A stretch of 64,000 nt of DNA from Caulobacteraceae bacterium (lineage in GTDB: Bacteria; Pseudomonadota; Alphaproteobacteria; Caulobacterales; Caulobacteraceae). Shown here one piece after another: positions 8,558-18,380 of the stretch. The stretch is taken from positions 1-64,000 of the forward strand of contig JAIYCQ010000034.1 of NCBI GenBank assembly GCA_027487945.1, in the 5' to 3' direction. The notes below the pieces were generated by a model. That model was not told where the DNA came from. It worked only from the letters and a program-made list of their open reading frames with translations, and searched no databases. Both the position numbers and the translations under genes were made by a program. The first letter of the stretch is position 1, and each line of letters begins with the position of its first letter.

Positions 8558-10198
8558 ATGATCGCCGATGCGCGGCTGGCTCAGGCCGAGGCTGCGCTGG
8601 AGGGAGGCGATCCCCGGCGCGCCTTCGCGATCGGCGCTGAGGTGCTGGCGGAGATGCCCGCGCATGTGCCCGCGCTGCTCGTGACGGGAAGGGCCGCGCT
8701 GGCTGCGGGCATCATGGAGGCTGGCCGAACGCTGTTGCTGGGAGCGCTGCGCCATAGCCCGGCCGACCCGCACGTCTTTGCCCAGTTGCCACGGCGCGAA
8801 GCGGTGTCGCCCTGCTTCGAGCTTGGACTCGAACATCTGCGCGCACGTCGCTCCGACCAGGCGATCAGCTGTTTCGAGGCGGCATTGCGAGAGCAACCGC
8901 AAAACTGGCAGGCGCATGTGAACCTTGGCGTCGCCTTCAAGCAGGCGGGGCGCCTGCAGGAGGCCGAGGATGCCTATCGGCGCGCATTGTCGATGGCGCC
9001 CGACCATCCGCAGCTGCTCGGCAATCTGGCGAACGCCGTCGTTCTGCGCCCCGATGGCGTCGAGGAAGCCATTGCGCTGCAGTCGCGCCGTATCGCGTTG
9101 GAGCCTCATGAGGCTCAAGCATGGCTGGGACTGGGCCAGGCGTTGCGCCGCGCCGGGCGTACCTCCGAGGCGGAAGCCCTTTGTCGCGAAGCCATACTGC
9201 GCGACCCGGAGCATGTTGCAGCCCATGTCACGCTGGCGATGCTGCTACTGACCAAGGGGGCATGGGCGGAGGGATTCCGCGAATATGAATGGCGCCGCCG
9301 ACTGCCTGAATTTGGGCCCGGCAGCGATCCCGATCCCGTGCCGGTGTGGGATGGTCAGCCGATCGATCAACGGACGATTCTGCTGCACGCGGAGCAGGGC
9401 CTGGGCGATGTGATCCTGTTCGCCCGCTTCGCCGCGTCGCTTGCCCGATCGGGAGCAAAGGTGTGGATCGCCTGTGATTCCCAGCTTGTGCGCGTGATGG
9501 CGTCTGTGCCGGGCATTGCCGGGGCGTGTGACAATGAGAGGCCACTGCCGCCGCACGCGTTGCAGGCGCCGCTGCTGAGCATCCCCTATTTCGACGCGAT
9601 CTGCGACGTGGCGCTGGATAGGCCCTATCTGAGGGCCGATCCGGCGCTGGTCGCGAAATGGCGCACCAGACTTCCGGACGCCGGGGGATTGCGCGTTGGC
9701 GTGGTGTGGGCGGGGAACGCATCCTTTCCCGGCGATGTCGAACGGTCGCTCAATCTTTCGATGCTGCTGCCCATGGTTCGCGCCTTGCCTCAACTGACAT
9801 TCGTTGCGTTACAGAAAGGCGATGGACGGCGAGATCTGGAGACGCTCTGCGAACCGTTGCCCGGCAATTTCCATGACGTCGGCGATGGTATCGGTGACTT
9901 CGCGGATACGGCCGCGATCATGGCCTCGCTCGATGTGATCCTCTGTGCGGATACATCGCCGGCGCATCTGGCCGGAGCGCTTGGTCGTCCAACCTGGGTC
10001 ATGCTGCCGCCGTTTGGCGACTGGCGCTGGGGCGAGACGGGCGAAACCACGCCCTGGTATCCGCAAATGCGTCTGTGGCGGCGCGCGACCGGGGAGCCCT
10101 GGAGCGAGGTGCTTGCGCGGGTGCAGGCCGCCCTCAGGGAAGTGGCGGCACGTCGATCGATTGCGGCGGCAGGCCCGCCGCATGACGGCGCCATATGA
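8558..10198 (+). CDS. TPR protein with C-terminal GT9/heptosyltransferase-like domain
   Basis: 546 residues from ATG 8558, seven bases after the preceding stop; a longer upstream frame overlaps the GT17 domain and is less likely. Residues ~1-250 contain several TPR units (for example WQAHVNLGVAFKQAGRLQEA and its successors). Residues ~290-540 contain a GT-B domain like ADP-heptose:LPS heptosyltransferases: EQGLGDVILFARF near the start, VGVVWAGN in the middle, and LDVILCADTSPAHLAGALG near the end, the region that binds the nucleotide sugar. Such TPR-GT9-like proteins are common in alphaproteobacterial flagellin or surface-glycan loci. The 3' end overlaps the convergent OGT-like gene by 65 bp. 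The sugar donor cannot be told from sequence. Confidence 0.83.
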   Translation: MIADARLAQAEAALEGGDPRRAFAIGAEVLAEMPAHVPALLVTGRAALAAGIMEAGRTLLLGALRHSPADPHVFAQLPRREAVSPCFELGLEHLRARRSDQAISCFEAALREQPQNWQAHVNLGVAFKQAGRLQEAEDAYRRALSMAPDHPQLLGNLANAVVLRPDGVEEAIALQSRRIALEPHEAQAWLGLGQALRRAGRTSEAEALCREAILRDPEHVAAHVTLAMLLLTKGAWAEGFREYEWRRRLPEFGPGSDPDPVPVWDGQPIDQRTILLHAEQGLGDVILFARFAASLARSGAKVWIACDSQLVRVMASVPGIAGACDNERPLPPHALQAPLLSIPYFDAICDVALDRPYLRADPALVAKWRTRLPDAGGLRVGVVWAGNASFPGDVERSLNLSMLLPMVRALPQLTFVALQKGDGRRDLETLCEPLPGNFHDVGDGIGDFADTAAIMASLDVILCADTSPAHLAGALGRPTWVMLPPFGDWRWGETGETTPWYPQMRLWRRATGEPWSEVLARVQAALREVAARRSIAAAGPPHDGAI

Positions 10199-12107
10199 TC
10201 CGATAGGCTGCCTCAAGGTGACGGGTGAAGCGGCTGCTGTCGAACAAGGGGCAGGACCAGCGGCTTTCGGCCAGTCGTCTCTTCCATTCGGCGATCTTGT
10301 GGCGGTCTTGCGCCAGGCCGATGGCAAGATCGACATACGCCTTGCGGGATGTCGTCACCAGTTCAGGCGCGCCCGCTGCGCGCAACAGGCCCGCTGCAAC
10401 GCGTGCGGCAAAGCCCTCTCCCTGGCGCGTGACGACGGGCACGCCCGCCCATAAGGCGTCGGATGTGGTCGTGTGACCGGTATAGGGAAAGCTGTCGAGC
10501 ATCAGGTCGGCTGCGCCAAGCCGCCCGATGTGTTCCGCCTGCGGGACCGGCGCTGCGAACAGCAGCCGGTCGGCCGCGACACCCGCGTCCGTCGCATATC
10601 GCCGTAAACTGTCGCGCACCCTGTCGTTCGCGGCATAGAGCCACAGCACCGATCCCGGCGCCGCGCGCAGGATCTGCATCCAGTCCGCGAACAGCTCAGG
10701 TCCGATCTTGTGTGGCGCATGGAGCGCGCCGAACACCACGCCTTCTGCGGGCAATCCCAGTTGAGACCGATCGGTCGCGACGGGCAGCGGTCGTTGACGG
10801 TCATTGGGTTGATAGCTGTCGGGCAGCCGGACGATGGCCTCCGCGAACCCCGGCTGATGTTCCGGCGGGGTGACCGTTCGATCTCCAACGATATAGTCGA
10901 TTGTCTCCGTCCCGAGCGTTCCCGGATAGCCCAGCCACGCCATTTGGACCGGCGCCAGGCGCCGAGCCAGAAAATCCAGCCGCGCGCCGGCGGTATAGCC
11001 CTTGAGGTCGATAAGGATATCGACGCCGTCACTGGCGGCGAGCGATCTGACCTGATCGGCATCCAGCGGGCGGATATCCCGGAAGGCGTCGAAGCTCGTC
11101 TCCAGCCGCTGGCGCATCCGCCCCTGATCGGAAGGGCCGTAGGAATAGGCCAGCACGCGAAAGCGGCTTCGGTCGTGCTTCTCGAAAACTTCGGCCGCCA
11201 GATAGGCGGTGGCGTGATCGTGGAAGTCCGCAGACAGATAGGCGATGGTCAGTCGCGCTTCTGGATCAGGCAAGGGGTCTGCGGCCCGCCATGGACGCGG
11301 CTCGCCCAGATAGTCCCGCGCGAACCGTCGCGCGACCTTGTGCTGCTGGGCAGGACTGAGGTCGAGGAGAAGGTCGGCGAGCGGCAACAGGGCGCTCGAA
11401 TCAGCCTCGATCATGTCGAGCAGACTGGCTTCGATTCGGCCGTGGTCCCGCCAGTCGCAAATCGAGCGACGGGCCGCGAACAGCGCGCTAAGGAGCCGGC
11501 CGTTATCCGGGGCCAGTCGCGCCCCCCGAGCATAGGCATCGGCCGCTAGCGAAGGATCATGGCGTCGGGCGCTATGGCCCAATTCCTGCCAGGCTTCGGC
11601 CAAATCCGGCGCCAGCGCGACGGCGGCGCGATGTGCCGAGACCGCCCGTTCAGTCCCGCCATCGTCGCGCAATGCCTTCCCCAGTCCCAAAAGCGCGGAG
11701 ATATTGTCCGGCTTCAGGCGCAGGGCGTGTGCAAAGGAGGCTTGCGCCGCCGTACCGTCACGCAGCGTCAGATGAGCTTTGGCCAGCATGGTCCAGAAGT
11801 CGGGATTGTCCGGCGCCAGCGTCAGCGCGCGCGACTGCGCCAGGATTGCCGAGGTCGCCTGTGCGGCGCCGAGCAACTGGCCGCCAAGGTTCGCATAGGC
11901 GTCGGCCAATCCGGGCGCCAGAACGATGCAGCGCCGAAATGCAGCGACCGCCCGTGCAGGGTCGCCCTTCGCTGCCTCGATCGCGCCAAGCATCAACAGC
12001 AATTCAGGTCGATCGCCAAACTGTTCGAGCGCCGCCCGGCACTCCGTCCGCGCCGCCGCCAGTTCGCCGCGCTGGTACAGTGGCAGAATCTTTCGCAGTG
12101 CCGCCAA
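10134..12107 (-). CDS. TPR + GT41 O-linked GlcNAc transferase-like (SPINDLY/OGT family) protein
   Basis: 657 residues. The N-terminal ~230 residues are TPRs. The rest is a bacterial GT41 domain. Diagnostic matches to eukaryotic OGT include LSADFHDHATAYL (the catalytic-histidine region), GYPGTLGTETIDYIVGD, HAPHKIGPELFADWMQIL (with the UDP-contacting Lys), and LDSFPYTGHTTTSDALWAGV (UDP-binding loop). The family transfers a sugar, usually GlcNAc or glucose, from a UDP donor to Ser/Thr of proteins. A Ser/Thr-rich secreted repeat protein at 1-1982 is an obvious candidate acceptor. It is convergent with the TPR-GT9 gene (65-bp tail overlap). Start ATG 12107 is the first methionine in frame; the exact start is not strongly supported by a ribosome binding site. 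Confidence 0.88.
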   Translation of the reverse strand: MAALRKILPLYQRGELAAARTECRAALEQFGDRPELLLMLGAIEAAKGDPARAVAAFRRCIVLAPGLADAYANLGGQLLGAAQATSAILAQSRALTLAPDNPDFWTMLAKAHLTLRDGTAAQASFAHALRLKPDNISALLGLGKALRDDGGTERAVSAHRAAVALAPDLAEAWQELGHSARRHDPSLAADAYARGARLAPDNGRLLSALFAARRSICDWRDHGRIEASLLDMIEADSSALLPLADLLLDLSPAQQHKVARRFARDYLGEPRPWRAADPLPDPEARLTIAYLSADFHDHATAYLAAEVFEKHDRSRFRVLAYSYGPSDQGRMRQRLETSFDAFRDIRPLDADQVRSLAASDGVDILIDLKGYTAGARLDFLARRLAPVQMAWLGYPGTLGTETIDYIVGDRTVTPPEHQPGFAEAIVRLPDSYQPNDRQRPLPVATDRSQLGLPAEGVVFGALHAPHKIGPELFADWMQILRAAPGSVLWLYAANDRVRDSLRRYATDAGVAADRLLFAAPVPQAEHIGRLGAADLMLDSFPYTGHTTTSDALWAGVPVVTRQGEGFAARVAAGLLRAAGAPELVTTSRKAYVDLAIGLAQDRHKIAEWKRRLAESRWSCPLFDSSRFTRHLEAAYRIIWRRHAAGLPPQSIDVPPLP

Positions 12108-12755
12108 CCCGTCCAGCGTCGCCTCCCCTTTCCGCGCTCAGCCCAGATACGCGAACACGCCGCGCCTGGGACGATTCCATGCCCCGTCGTGCCCCCTACT
12201 GATGCCTCGATCGCGGTGGAACGACCATCGGCTTGGGCAGATTGCGCGCGTGGCTCATCGAGGACGCTAATCCGGCGCCCGTCCGGTGGATGGATAGTGG
12301 CATCGCGCAGGCACGAGGGGCTGTTTGCCAATACGCATATGCATATGCTGGAGGCCTGCCTGGCGTTCGAAGGGGAAGTCCGTGTCGATGCAACAGGGGT
12401 GCAGCTGTCGAACGAGATTGTGACGTCGAAGAAGGAGAGTCTGCATGGCTCGGCAACCGGTGCTCAGCACGAGTCTTGCGCTGCGTATGGCCGCACCGGG
12501 CACGATCCGCGGCTTTCGATTCTTGGCCATGGATCGCGCGATCCATGCGGCAGAAGCCGTCTCATGCTTTACTGCAGGCGCAGGTGGGGGGAATTGTGGT
12601 TCGAATGCGTCGAAACCGCTACGCGCCGGCTAAAGGCTCCGGCACGCGTCTCGACGCTGCATCACCTTGTCCGCGCGGTCGACCTTTGCGACCGGCTGAC
12701 GATCGGTTGAGCCGGCGGCATCACCGATAGTTCCGATTTAGGGGAAAGGCGAGCA
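12108..12755. other. 648-bp divergent intergenic region, no supported gene
   Basis: Separates the OGT-like gene (leftward) from the PKMT-like methyltransferase (rightward). Several open frames cross it, but no translation shows a recognised domain and the frames differ in composition from neighbouring genes; the region may contain a decayed gene. An AT-richer palindromic spot, ATATGCATAT, occurs near 12338-12347. A GGGGAAAGG Shine-Dalgarno-like stretch sits just ahead of ATG 12756. Confidence 0.4.
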
Positions 12756-14279
12756 ATGCGGCATCACGGAGAAGGCTATGTCGATGGAATCGACTATGAT
12801 CATGGCCTCTATCGCGAACTGTCACCGGCCCAGATCGCCTTCTCCCTGCTGCTGAAAGGCTACCGGCCGCCGGTGGTGGGGCCTGAAGGGTTCCATTATG
12901 CCGAGCTTGGGGCGGGCCACGCCGACACTTCGTCCCTGCTTGCCGCCGTTTATCCGCACGCCGGGTTTGATGCGGTGGACATCAATGCGTCGCACATTGC
13001 AGCCGCTCATCGTTTCGCAAAGGACGCATGTCCTGGCAACCTTCGGCTGCTGGAGGAGAGCTTCGCTGAATTCGCGAAGCGCTCCGATGCGGCCTATGAC
13101 ATCATCGCACTGCACGGCGTCTGGTCCTGGGTGAGCGCGGAAACCCGCGCCATCCTCCTCGACATCGTGGGCCGGACTCTGAAGCCCGGCGGGGTCCTTT
13201 TCCTCAGCTACAATGCGTTGCCGGGCAAGGCAGCGCAAATGGACATACGCAAGATCCTGCTGGAACACAGCCTGGCCGGGACAGGCGATTGGCCGGATCG
13301 GATTGGCAAGGCGCTGAGTTTCGTCGAGCGTGTGGTGCAGCAGGGCGCTCGCGATCGGCCAGAGACAGCGGGGCTCGTTGCCGAGGTTGAGCGGCTGAAG
13401 CAGCGCAGCGCGAACTATATCGCGCATGAATATCTCAATCGCGACTGGACAGCCTTCTACGCAGGCGATGTCGCGCGGGAATTGACGAAGGCAAAACTAT
13501 CCTATGCGGCGCCCGGCCTGATGTCGGACGAGCTCGGCATAATGGCCCTCCCCGCTGAAAGCAGCGCGCTGACGGAGGAAGCCGATCCTGTCTATCGTGA
13601 AACGCTTCGCGACATTCTGATGAACCGGGGCTTCCGGCGCGACCTGTTCGTGAAGGGGGCAGAGCGGCTGTCGGCGCGCGAACGGTCCGAATGGCTGGGC
13701 GCGATGCGCTTTGCCCTGTTAGTGCCGCCCGGCGACATGCCTCAGGCCATCGTCACGTCCGGCGGGCGCCTGCAACTGCAAAAGGCGCTGGCCGAACCGC
13801 TGATCGCGGCGCTGGACGAGGGGCCGCGTCGCCTGGACGAACTCGCCGCGATGCCATCGCTTGCTGAGCATGGGTGGCAGGCGATCCTACAGGGTTTGAC
13901 GCTGATGATCGGTACGTCCCATGTCGCCCCGGCGCTCGACGAGGCCGACGAGGCGGCTTGCCTGGACAGCGTCGCGCGTTTCAATGCAGTGGTTCTGGAG
14001 CATGGCCGGATGGGGGGCGAACTTCGCCATCTCGCTTCGCCAGTGCTTGGAAACGGCGTTGCGGTGACAAAACTGGATGCGCTGTTCCTGCTCGCGCGGA
14101 GCAGGGGTGTCGATCCCGTGGTCTTCGCAAGCGACCAGCTTTCAGCACTTGGCCAGACCATTGGAGACGGGACCGGAAAGCCGCTATCTGCTGACCAGAG
14201 GATCGCTCTCCTTCGCGAACATGAGCGGAGCTTTTCCACCACGCGCCTGCCGATGCTGCGCAAACACCGGATAGCGTGA
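12756..14279 (+). CDS. Class I SAM methyltransferase with PKMT-type methyltransferase-regulatory domain
   Basis: 507 residues. The N-terminal ~40-190 region is a Rossmann methyltransferase: motif I is AELGAGHADTSS, motif II acidic VDIN, motif IV DIIALHGVWSWV, and LKPGGVLFLSYN before strand 5. Residues ~215-310 match the methyltransferase regulatory domain seen in protein lysine methyltransferases such as rickettsial PKMT1/PKMT2, including the ANYIAHEYLNRDWTAFYAGDVA signature. The C-terminal ~200 residues are a winged-helix-like extension also common in that group. Rickettsial members methylate lysines of the OmpB surface protein (established); that this one modifies the nearby repeat protein or another surface protein is inference. 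A good Shine-Dalgarno-like stretch precedes ATG 12756. Confidence 0.85.
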   Translation: MRHHGEGYVDGIDYDHGLYRELSPAQIAFSLLLKGYRPPVVGPEGFHYAELGAGHADTSSLLAAVYPHAGFDAVDINASHIAAAHRFAKDACPGNLRLLEESFAEFAKRSDAAYDIIALHGVWSWVSAETRAILLDIVGRTLKPGGVLFLSYNALPGKAAQMDIRKILLEHSLAGTGDWPDRIGKALSFVERVVQQGARDRPETAGLVAEVERLKQRSANYIAHEYLNRDWTAFYAGDVARELTKAKLSYAAPGLMSDELGIMALPAESSALTEEADPVYRETLRDILMNRGFRRDLFVKGAERLSARERSEWLGAMRFALLVPPGDMPQAIVTSGGRLQLQKALAEPLIAALDEGPRRLDELAAMPSLAEHGWQAILQGLTLMIGTSHVAPALDEADEAACLDSVARFNAVVLEHGRMGGELRHLASPVLGNGVAVTKLDALFLLARSRGVDPVVFASDQLSALGQTIGDGTGKPLSADQRIALLREHERSFSTTRLPMLRKHRIA

Positions 14280-14463
14280 CGACCGGCCAATGCCAAGCAT
14301 GGCGGCTATCGACTCCTTCAGCCGGTTCTCGCCAGGTTAACGTGGGACTGACGCCACCTTTAGGAGTCTAGTAAACGCTGCCACCTAGCTGATGCGCCAC
14401 GCTTTGGCGACGCGGTTGCCAGTCTGCTTTAGAAATACTGCCTGACTTTGCTGGTCGCTCCGC

Positions 14464-15408
14464 CTATCCCGCGCTCGTAAGCAGCTTGTCGAAATATGAG
14501 ATGGTTTTGGTTAGGCCAGCCTCAAGGTCAACGGTCGGCTGCCAATTGAGTATGCTTTTGGCCTTGCTGATGTCTGGCTGGCGCTGACGTGGGTCGTCTG
14601 CTGGCAAAGGCATGTGAATGAGCTTGGAATTGGTTCCGGTCAATTCAACCACCATCTGGGCTAGTTCCTTCATGGTGAACTCGCCAGGATTGCCCAGATT
14701 GATTGGGCCGGTGACTGTGTCATTTGTTGCCATAAGCCTCAGGACCCCCTCAACCATGTCGTCGACGTAGCAGAATGAGCGAGTTTGACTGCCATCGCCA
14801 TAGAGGGTGATGTCCTGGCCGCGTAGGGCCTGTACGATAAAGTTCGACACCACTCGACCGTCATTTGGATGCATGCGTGGGCCGTAGGTGTTGAAGATCC
14901 GCGCGACTTTGATGCGTACGCTGTGTTGGCGGTGATAGTCGAAGAATAGAGTTTCCGCGCAGCGTTTGCCCTCATCGTAGCACGAGCGGATGCCGATCGG
15001 ATTGACATTGCCCCAGTACTCCTCTGGCTGCGGATGCACAGAAGGGGCGCCATAAACTTCGCTCGTCGAGGCTTGGAAAATCTTGGCTTTGCGACGTTTG
15101 GCAAGGCCCAGCATGTTGATTGCACCGTGGACACTGGTCTTGGTGGTCTGCACGGGATCGAGCTGATAATGGATTGGAGAGGCCGGGCAGGCCAAATTGT
15201 AGATTTCATCGACCTCTACAAATAGCGGGAAGGTGACGTCGTGACGCATCAGTTCGAAACTGGAATTTCCCAGCAAGTGGGCAACGTTGCTCCTTGTGCC
15301 GGTATAGAAGTTGTCGACACAGAGCACCTCGTTGCCTGCCTCGAGCAGGCGCTCGCATAGGTGTGAACCGACAAACCCGGCGCCGCCGGTGACGAGAACA
15401 CGCTTCAT
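14464..15408 (-). CDS. UDP-glucuronate decarboxylase (UDP-xylose synthase)
   Basis: 314 residues from ATG 15408, chosen because GGAGA lies 6 bases upstream and the Rossmann strand begins immediately ([17 protein letters not shown]); an upstream in-frame ATG at 15474 would add 22 unconserved residues. Extended short-chain dehydrogenase: NAD-binding GGAGFVGS, substrate region [10 protein letters not shown], catalytic Ser-Tyr-Lys with STSEVYG and SCYDEGKR. The [10 protein letters not shown] and YDEGKR motifs are typical of UDP-glucuronate decarboxylase rather than epimerases. It converts UDP-glucuronate to UDP-xylose. Ugd at 59 kb can provide the substrate. The start-proximal and upstream DNA is visibly less GC-rich than the rest of the window, consistent with transfer. 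Confidence 0.92.
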   Translation of the reverse strand: MKRVLVTGGAGFVGSHLCERLLEAGNEVLCVDNFYTGTRSNVAHLLGNSSFELMRHDVTFPLFVEVDEIYNLACPASPIHYQLDPVQTTKTSVHGAINMLGLAKRRKAKIFQASTSEVYGAPSVHPQPEEYWGNVNPIGIRSCYDEGKRCAETLFFDYHRQHSVRIKVARIFNTYGPRMHPNDGRVVSNFIVQALRGQDITLYGDGSQTRSFCYVDDMVEGVLRLMATNDTVTGPINLGNPGEFTMKELAQMVVELTGTNSKLIHMPLPADDPRQRQPDISKAKSILNWQPTVDLEAGLTKTISYFDKLLTSAG

Positions 15409-15882
15409 GTTGATGTCTCCGCGAGCGCCCATAAGCACCCCTCCAGACTGGAGGTATCCAAGCCGCGCCCGCACGACAAGGAGCTATCACGCCAGAAGCA
15501 CTGGATTGTAGCGGCAGCTGAATCAACTGTTCAGACTTGCCCAATTTGTTCGATTTCGTTCTTGTTAGATTGGGTGATGTGGCTACACTGAGGTCCCGCC
15601 AAACAGATTGGACGGGCAGGTACATTCGGATTTTCCATTCCGGCTCAATCATGAGCGGGCCCTTACAATCGCCGATCATACCGTTATCTGAAAGAAATTG
15701 GCAGGAACGCCGGCCTTAACTTGCGACCAACGCGATGGTCGGGGATAGGTCTCAAGGTGGTGATGTTCGCCTAATGACCTGTCCCTGATTTTTTCCTCCA
15801 CGCGGAGCTAGAGTTCGACCCTTGATTGATCCGCCCCATTCTCTGGGGCACCCGGAGCTGGAGTTTCCCCGCCGAGTCAGGG

Positions 15883-16077
15883 TTACAGGCTGGCTTTGTC
15901 ACCCGGATTCATCAACGCGATCGGCGGCTTGTTGCCGATGGCCCCATGCGGCCGGACCTCGTTGTAGTCTCTGCGCCAAGCCTCCAGCCTTTCCGCCGCA
16001 TCTGCAAGCGTCAGGGACAAGTGGGCGTTCAGGCGCTCGGCCCGGAAGCGGCCGTTGAGCCGAAGGCCGGCGAAGAC
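15883..16077 (-). pseudogene. 3' remnant of an IS3-family transposase (OrfB, integrase-core C terminus)
   Basis: Reading the minus strand, 64 codons end in TAA at 15883-15885 and encode an IS3-type integrase tail: LNAHLSLTLADAAERLEAWR followed by RDYNEVRPHGAIGNKPPI and ALMNPG. This N-E-x-R-P-H ... P-x-x-x-x-N-P pattern is the classic end of IS3-family OrfB, including the last catalytic acidic region context. The 5' part is missing; upstream of about 16077 the frame is lost. The element probably extended leftward past the stop to about 15775, where TGACCTGTCCCTGATTTTTT could be an IS end. It sits between fcl and the UDP-xylose synthase gene and marks past rearrangement of the locus. Confidence 0.8.
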
Positions 16078-16114
16078 ACCCTCTCGTCAGAACAGAGTAG
16101 GTCAGTTCTGCTTT

Positions 16115-17071
16115 TCAGGCGGCCAGGCCGCTCTCTCCGAGGAACCAGCGATAGGTCTCGGCCAGGCCCTGGTCGAGACTGGTGGCCGGGCTCCAGCCGA
16201 GGCCTCGCAGTTTTGCCGCACTCATCAGTTTGCGCGGTGTCCCGTCCGGCTTTGAACGGTCGAACGCCAACTCGCCGCGGTAGCCCACCGCCGCGCAGAC
16301 TGCCCGGGCCAGATCAGTGATCGAAAGATCCTCGCCCGAACCGACGTTGACGTGGCTCTCGGCGCTGTAGCGCTGCATCAGGTACACACAGGCGTCAGCG
16401 CAGTCATCCACGTGCAGGAACTCCCGCTGAGGCGTCCCGGAGCCCCAGACGGTCATTGAGGGGGCGTTGCTCGCCCTGGCCTCATGCGCCTTTCGCATCA
16501 GCGCCGGTATGACGTGGCTGGACTGCAGGTCGAAGTTGTCGCCCGGGCCATAGAGGTTGGTCGGCATGGCGCTGATGAAGTCGCAGCCGTACTGGCGCCG
16601 GTTGGCCTGGGCCAGCTTGATACCGGCGATCTTGGCGATGGCGTACCATTCGTTGGTCGGCTCGAGAGGCCCGGTCAGTAACGCCTCCTCGACGATCGGC
16701 CGCTCGGCCAGCCTGGGGTAGATGCAACTGGAGCCGAGGAACAGGAGCTTGGCCACCCCGGCCAGCCGCGAGGCTTCGATGACGTTGGCCTCTATCATCA
16801 GGTTTTTGTACAGGAAGTCGGCCGGGTAGCTGTTGTTGGCCAGGATCCCGCCGACCTTGGCCGCCGCCAGGAACACCGCATCAGGCCGGTTGGCCATCAC
16901 CCACTCGTGGGTCTGGGCCTGGTTGGTCAGGTCGACCGCCTTGCGGTCGGCGATCAGGACCTCGCAGCCTTCACCGCCCAGCCGCCGCACAATGGCCCCT
17001 CCGACCATGCCGTTGTGACCCGCTACCCAGACCCGCTTGCCCTCAAGCGGGAAGATGATCTCACTCGCCAT
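16115..17071 (-). CDS. fcl: GDP-L-fucose synthase
   Basis: 318 residues, full family length. Extended SDR enzyme that epimerises and reduces GDP-4-keto-6-deoxymannose to GDP-L-fucose with NADPH. Visible motifs: [10 protein letters not shown] dinucleotide-binding loop, [20 protein letters not shown], and the catalytic [10 protein letters not shown]; then [12 protein letters not shown] and a substrate-binding HVDDCADAC region. Its ATG overlaps the end of gmd by 11 bp, so the two are translationally coupled in one operon. The pathway product would serve the GT11-like fucosyltransferase domain at 2.6-3.4 kb. Confidence 0.96.
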   Translation of the reverse strand: MASEIIFPLEGKRVWVAGHNGMVGGAIVRRLGGEGCEVLIADRKAVDLTNQAQTHEWVMANRPDAVFLAAAKVGGILANNSYPADFLYKNLMIEANVIEASRLAGVAKLLFLGSSCIYPRLAERPIVEEALLTGPLEPTNEWYAIAKIAGIKLAQANRRQYGCDFISAMPTNLYGPGDNFDLQSSHVIPALMRKAHEARASNAPSMTVWGSGTPQREFLHVDDCADACVYLMQRYSAESHVNVGSGEDLSITDLARAVCAAVGYRGELAFDRSKPDGTPRKLMSAAKLRGLGWSPATSLDQGLAETYRWFLGESGLAA

Positions 17072-18134
17072 GGCCGCGGCGCTCCTTCTCGACCCGGATC
17101 AGGTCTTCCTGGACCATCTCGTCGCAGAGAGCCGCCCAGCCGGTCTGGTGCACCCAGCCGAGCTTTTCCTTCGCCTTGCGGGGATCACCGATCAGCAGGT
17201 CCACCTCCGCCGGGCGGAAGTAGCGCGGGTCGACCTCGACCCGGACGGTTCCGGTCGCGGCGTCCCGGCCGATCTCATCCACCCCCTCGCCTTCCCAGGC
17301 GATCGTCACGCCCGTCTGGGCGAAGGCACGGCTGACGAAGTCCCTGACCCGCGTGGTCACCCCGGTGGCCAGCACATAGTCGTCCGGCGTCTCCTGCTGC
17401 AGCATCCGCCACATGCCCTCGGCGTACTCCCGCGCATGACCCCAGTCGCGCTGGGCGTCGAGGTTGCCGAGATAGAGCTTGTCCTGGAACCCGTGCCGGA
17501 TCGCCGCCACCGCCCGGGTGATCTTGCGGGTCACGAAGGTCTCGCCCCGCAGCGGGCTCTCATGGTTGAACAGGATGCCGTTGGAGGCGTGCATGCCGTA
17601 GGCCTCCCGGTAGTTCACCACCATCCAGTAGGCGTAGAGCTTGGCGGCCGCGTAGGGGCTGCGCGGGTAGAAGGCGGTGGTCTCGCTCTGCGGCACCTCC
17701 TGCACCTTGCCGTACAGCTCCGAGGTCGAGGCCTGGTAGAACCTCGTCTTCTCCGTCAGGCCGAGGAGGCGGATCGCCTCCAGCAGCCGCAGCGGGCCGA
17801 TAGCGTCGGCGTTGGCGGTGTACTCGGCGGTCTCGAAGCTAACCTGTACATGGCTCTGGGCCGCCAGGTTGTAGATCTCGTCCGGCTGGGTCTGCTGCAC
17901 GATGCGGATCAGGTTGGTCGCATCGGTCATGTCGCCGAAGTGCAGGATGAACCGCTGATCGGGCTCATGCGGGTCCTGGTACAGGTGCTCGATCCGCCCG
18001 GTGTTGAACGAAGACGACCGCCGCTTGATCCCGTGCACCACATAGCCCTTGGCCAGCAGAAGCTCCGACAGGTACGCCCCGTCCTGGCCCGTCACACCGG
18101 TCACCAACGCAACCTTGCCATTGGACTCTATCAA
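17061..18134 (-). CDS. gmd: GDP-mannose 4,6-dehydratase
   Basis: 357 residues, normal length. Catalyses GDP-D-mannose to GDP-4-keto-6-deoxy-D-mannose, the first step to GDP-fucose (or GDP-rhamnose/perosamine). Motifs: [20 protein letters not shown] loop, [27 protein letters not shown] with the catalytic Thr/Ser and Glu, and [12 protein letters not shown] with Tyr-Lys. The [16 protein letters not shown] and [13 protein letters not shown] signatures are highly specific for Gmd. It is first in the gmd-fcl pair and divergent from the mannose-1-phosphate guanylyltransferase gene, which makes its substrate; the 246-bp gap at 18135-18380 should hold both promoters. Confidence 0.97.
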   Translation of the reverse strand: MIESNGKVALVTGVTGQDGAYLSELLLAKGYVVHGIKRRSSSFNTGRIEHLYQDPHEPDQRFILHFGDMTDATNLIRIVQQTQPDEIYNLAAQSHVQVSFETAEYTANADAIGPLRLLEAIRLLGLTEKTRFYQASTSELYGKVQEVPQSETTAFYPRSPYAAAKLYAYWMVVNYREAYGMHASNGILFNHESPLRGETFVTRKITRAVAAIRHGFQDKLYLGNLDAQRDWGHAREYAEGMWRMLQQETPDDYVLATGVTTRVRDFVSRAFAQTGVTIAWEGEGVDEIGRDAATGTVRVEVDPRYFRPAEVDLLIGDPRKAKEKLGWVHQTGWAALCDEMVQEDLIRVEKERRGHGE

Positions 18135-18380
18135 CTCACCGCCCTCGATTTGCAGTCACACGTTTTGCGCTTGATATGACAGGGTCTGTATCGCCGATTT
18201 GAGGGGTTATAGGGGGCCTCGTCCACATTTAACGTCGCCATTCTCGACTGGGGCGCTGCGGTGCAGTCGAACGGACTTGTGACTGTCCGAACGGTAGCGA
18301 AAGCCGCGTTCAACGTGGAACCTGAACGAGCGATTGTTGTAGGTGAGCTACCGAAGTGACGGATGGGACGGGCATGGTAG

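Noticed and set aside
12233..12730. Plus-strand frames in the gap before the PKMT-like gene
   Set aside because: Three frames compete, none has recognisable motifs or a proper start; could be a decayed gene but cannot be supported.
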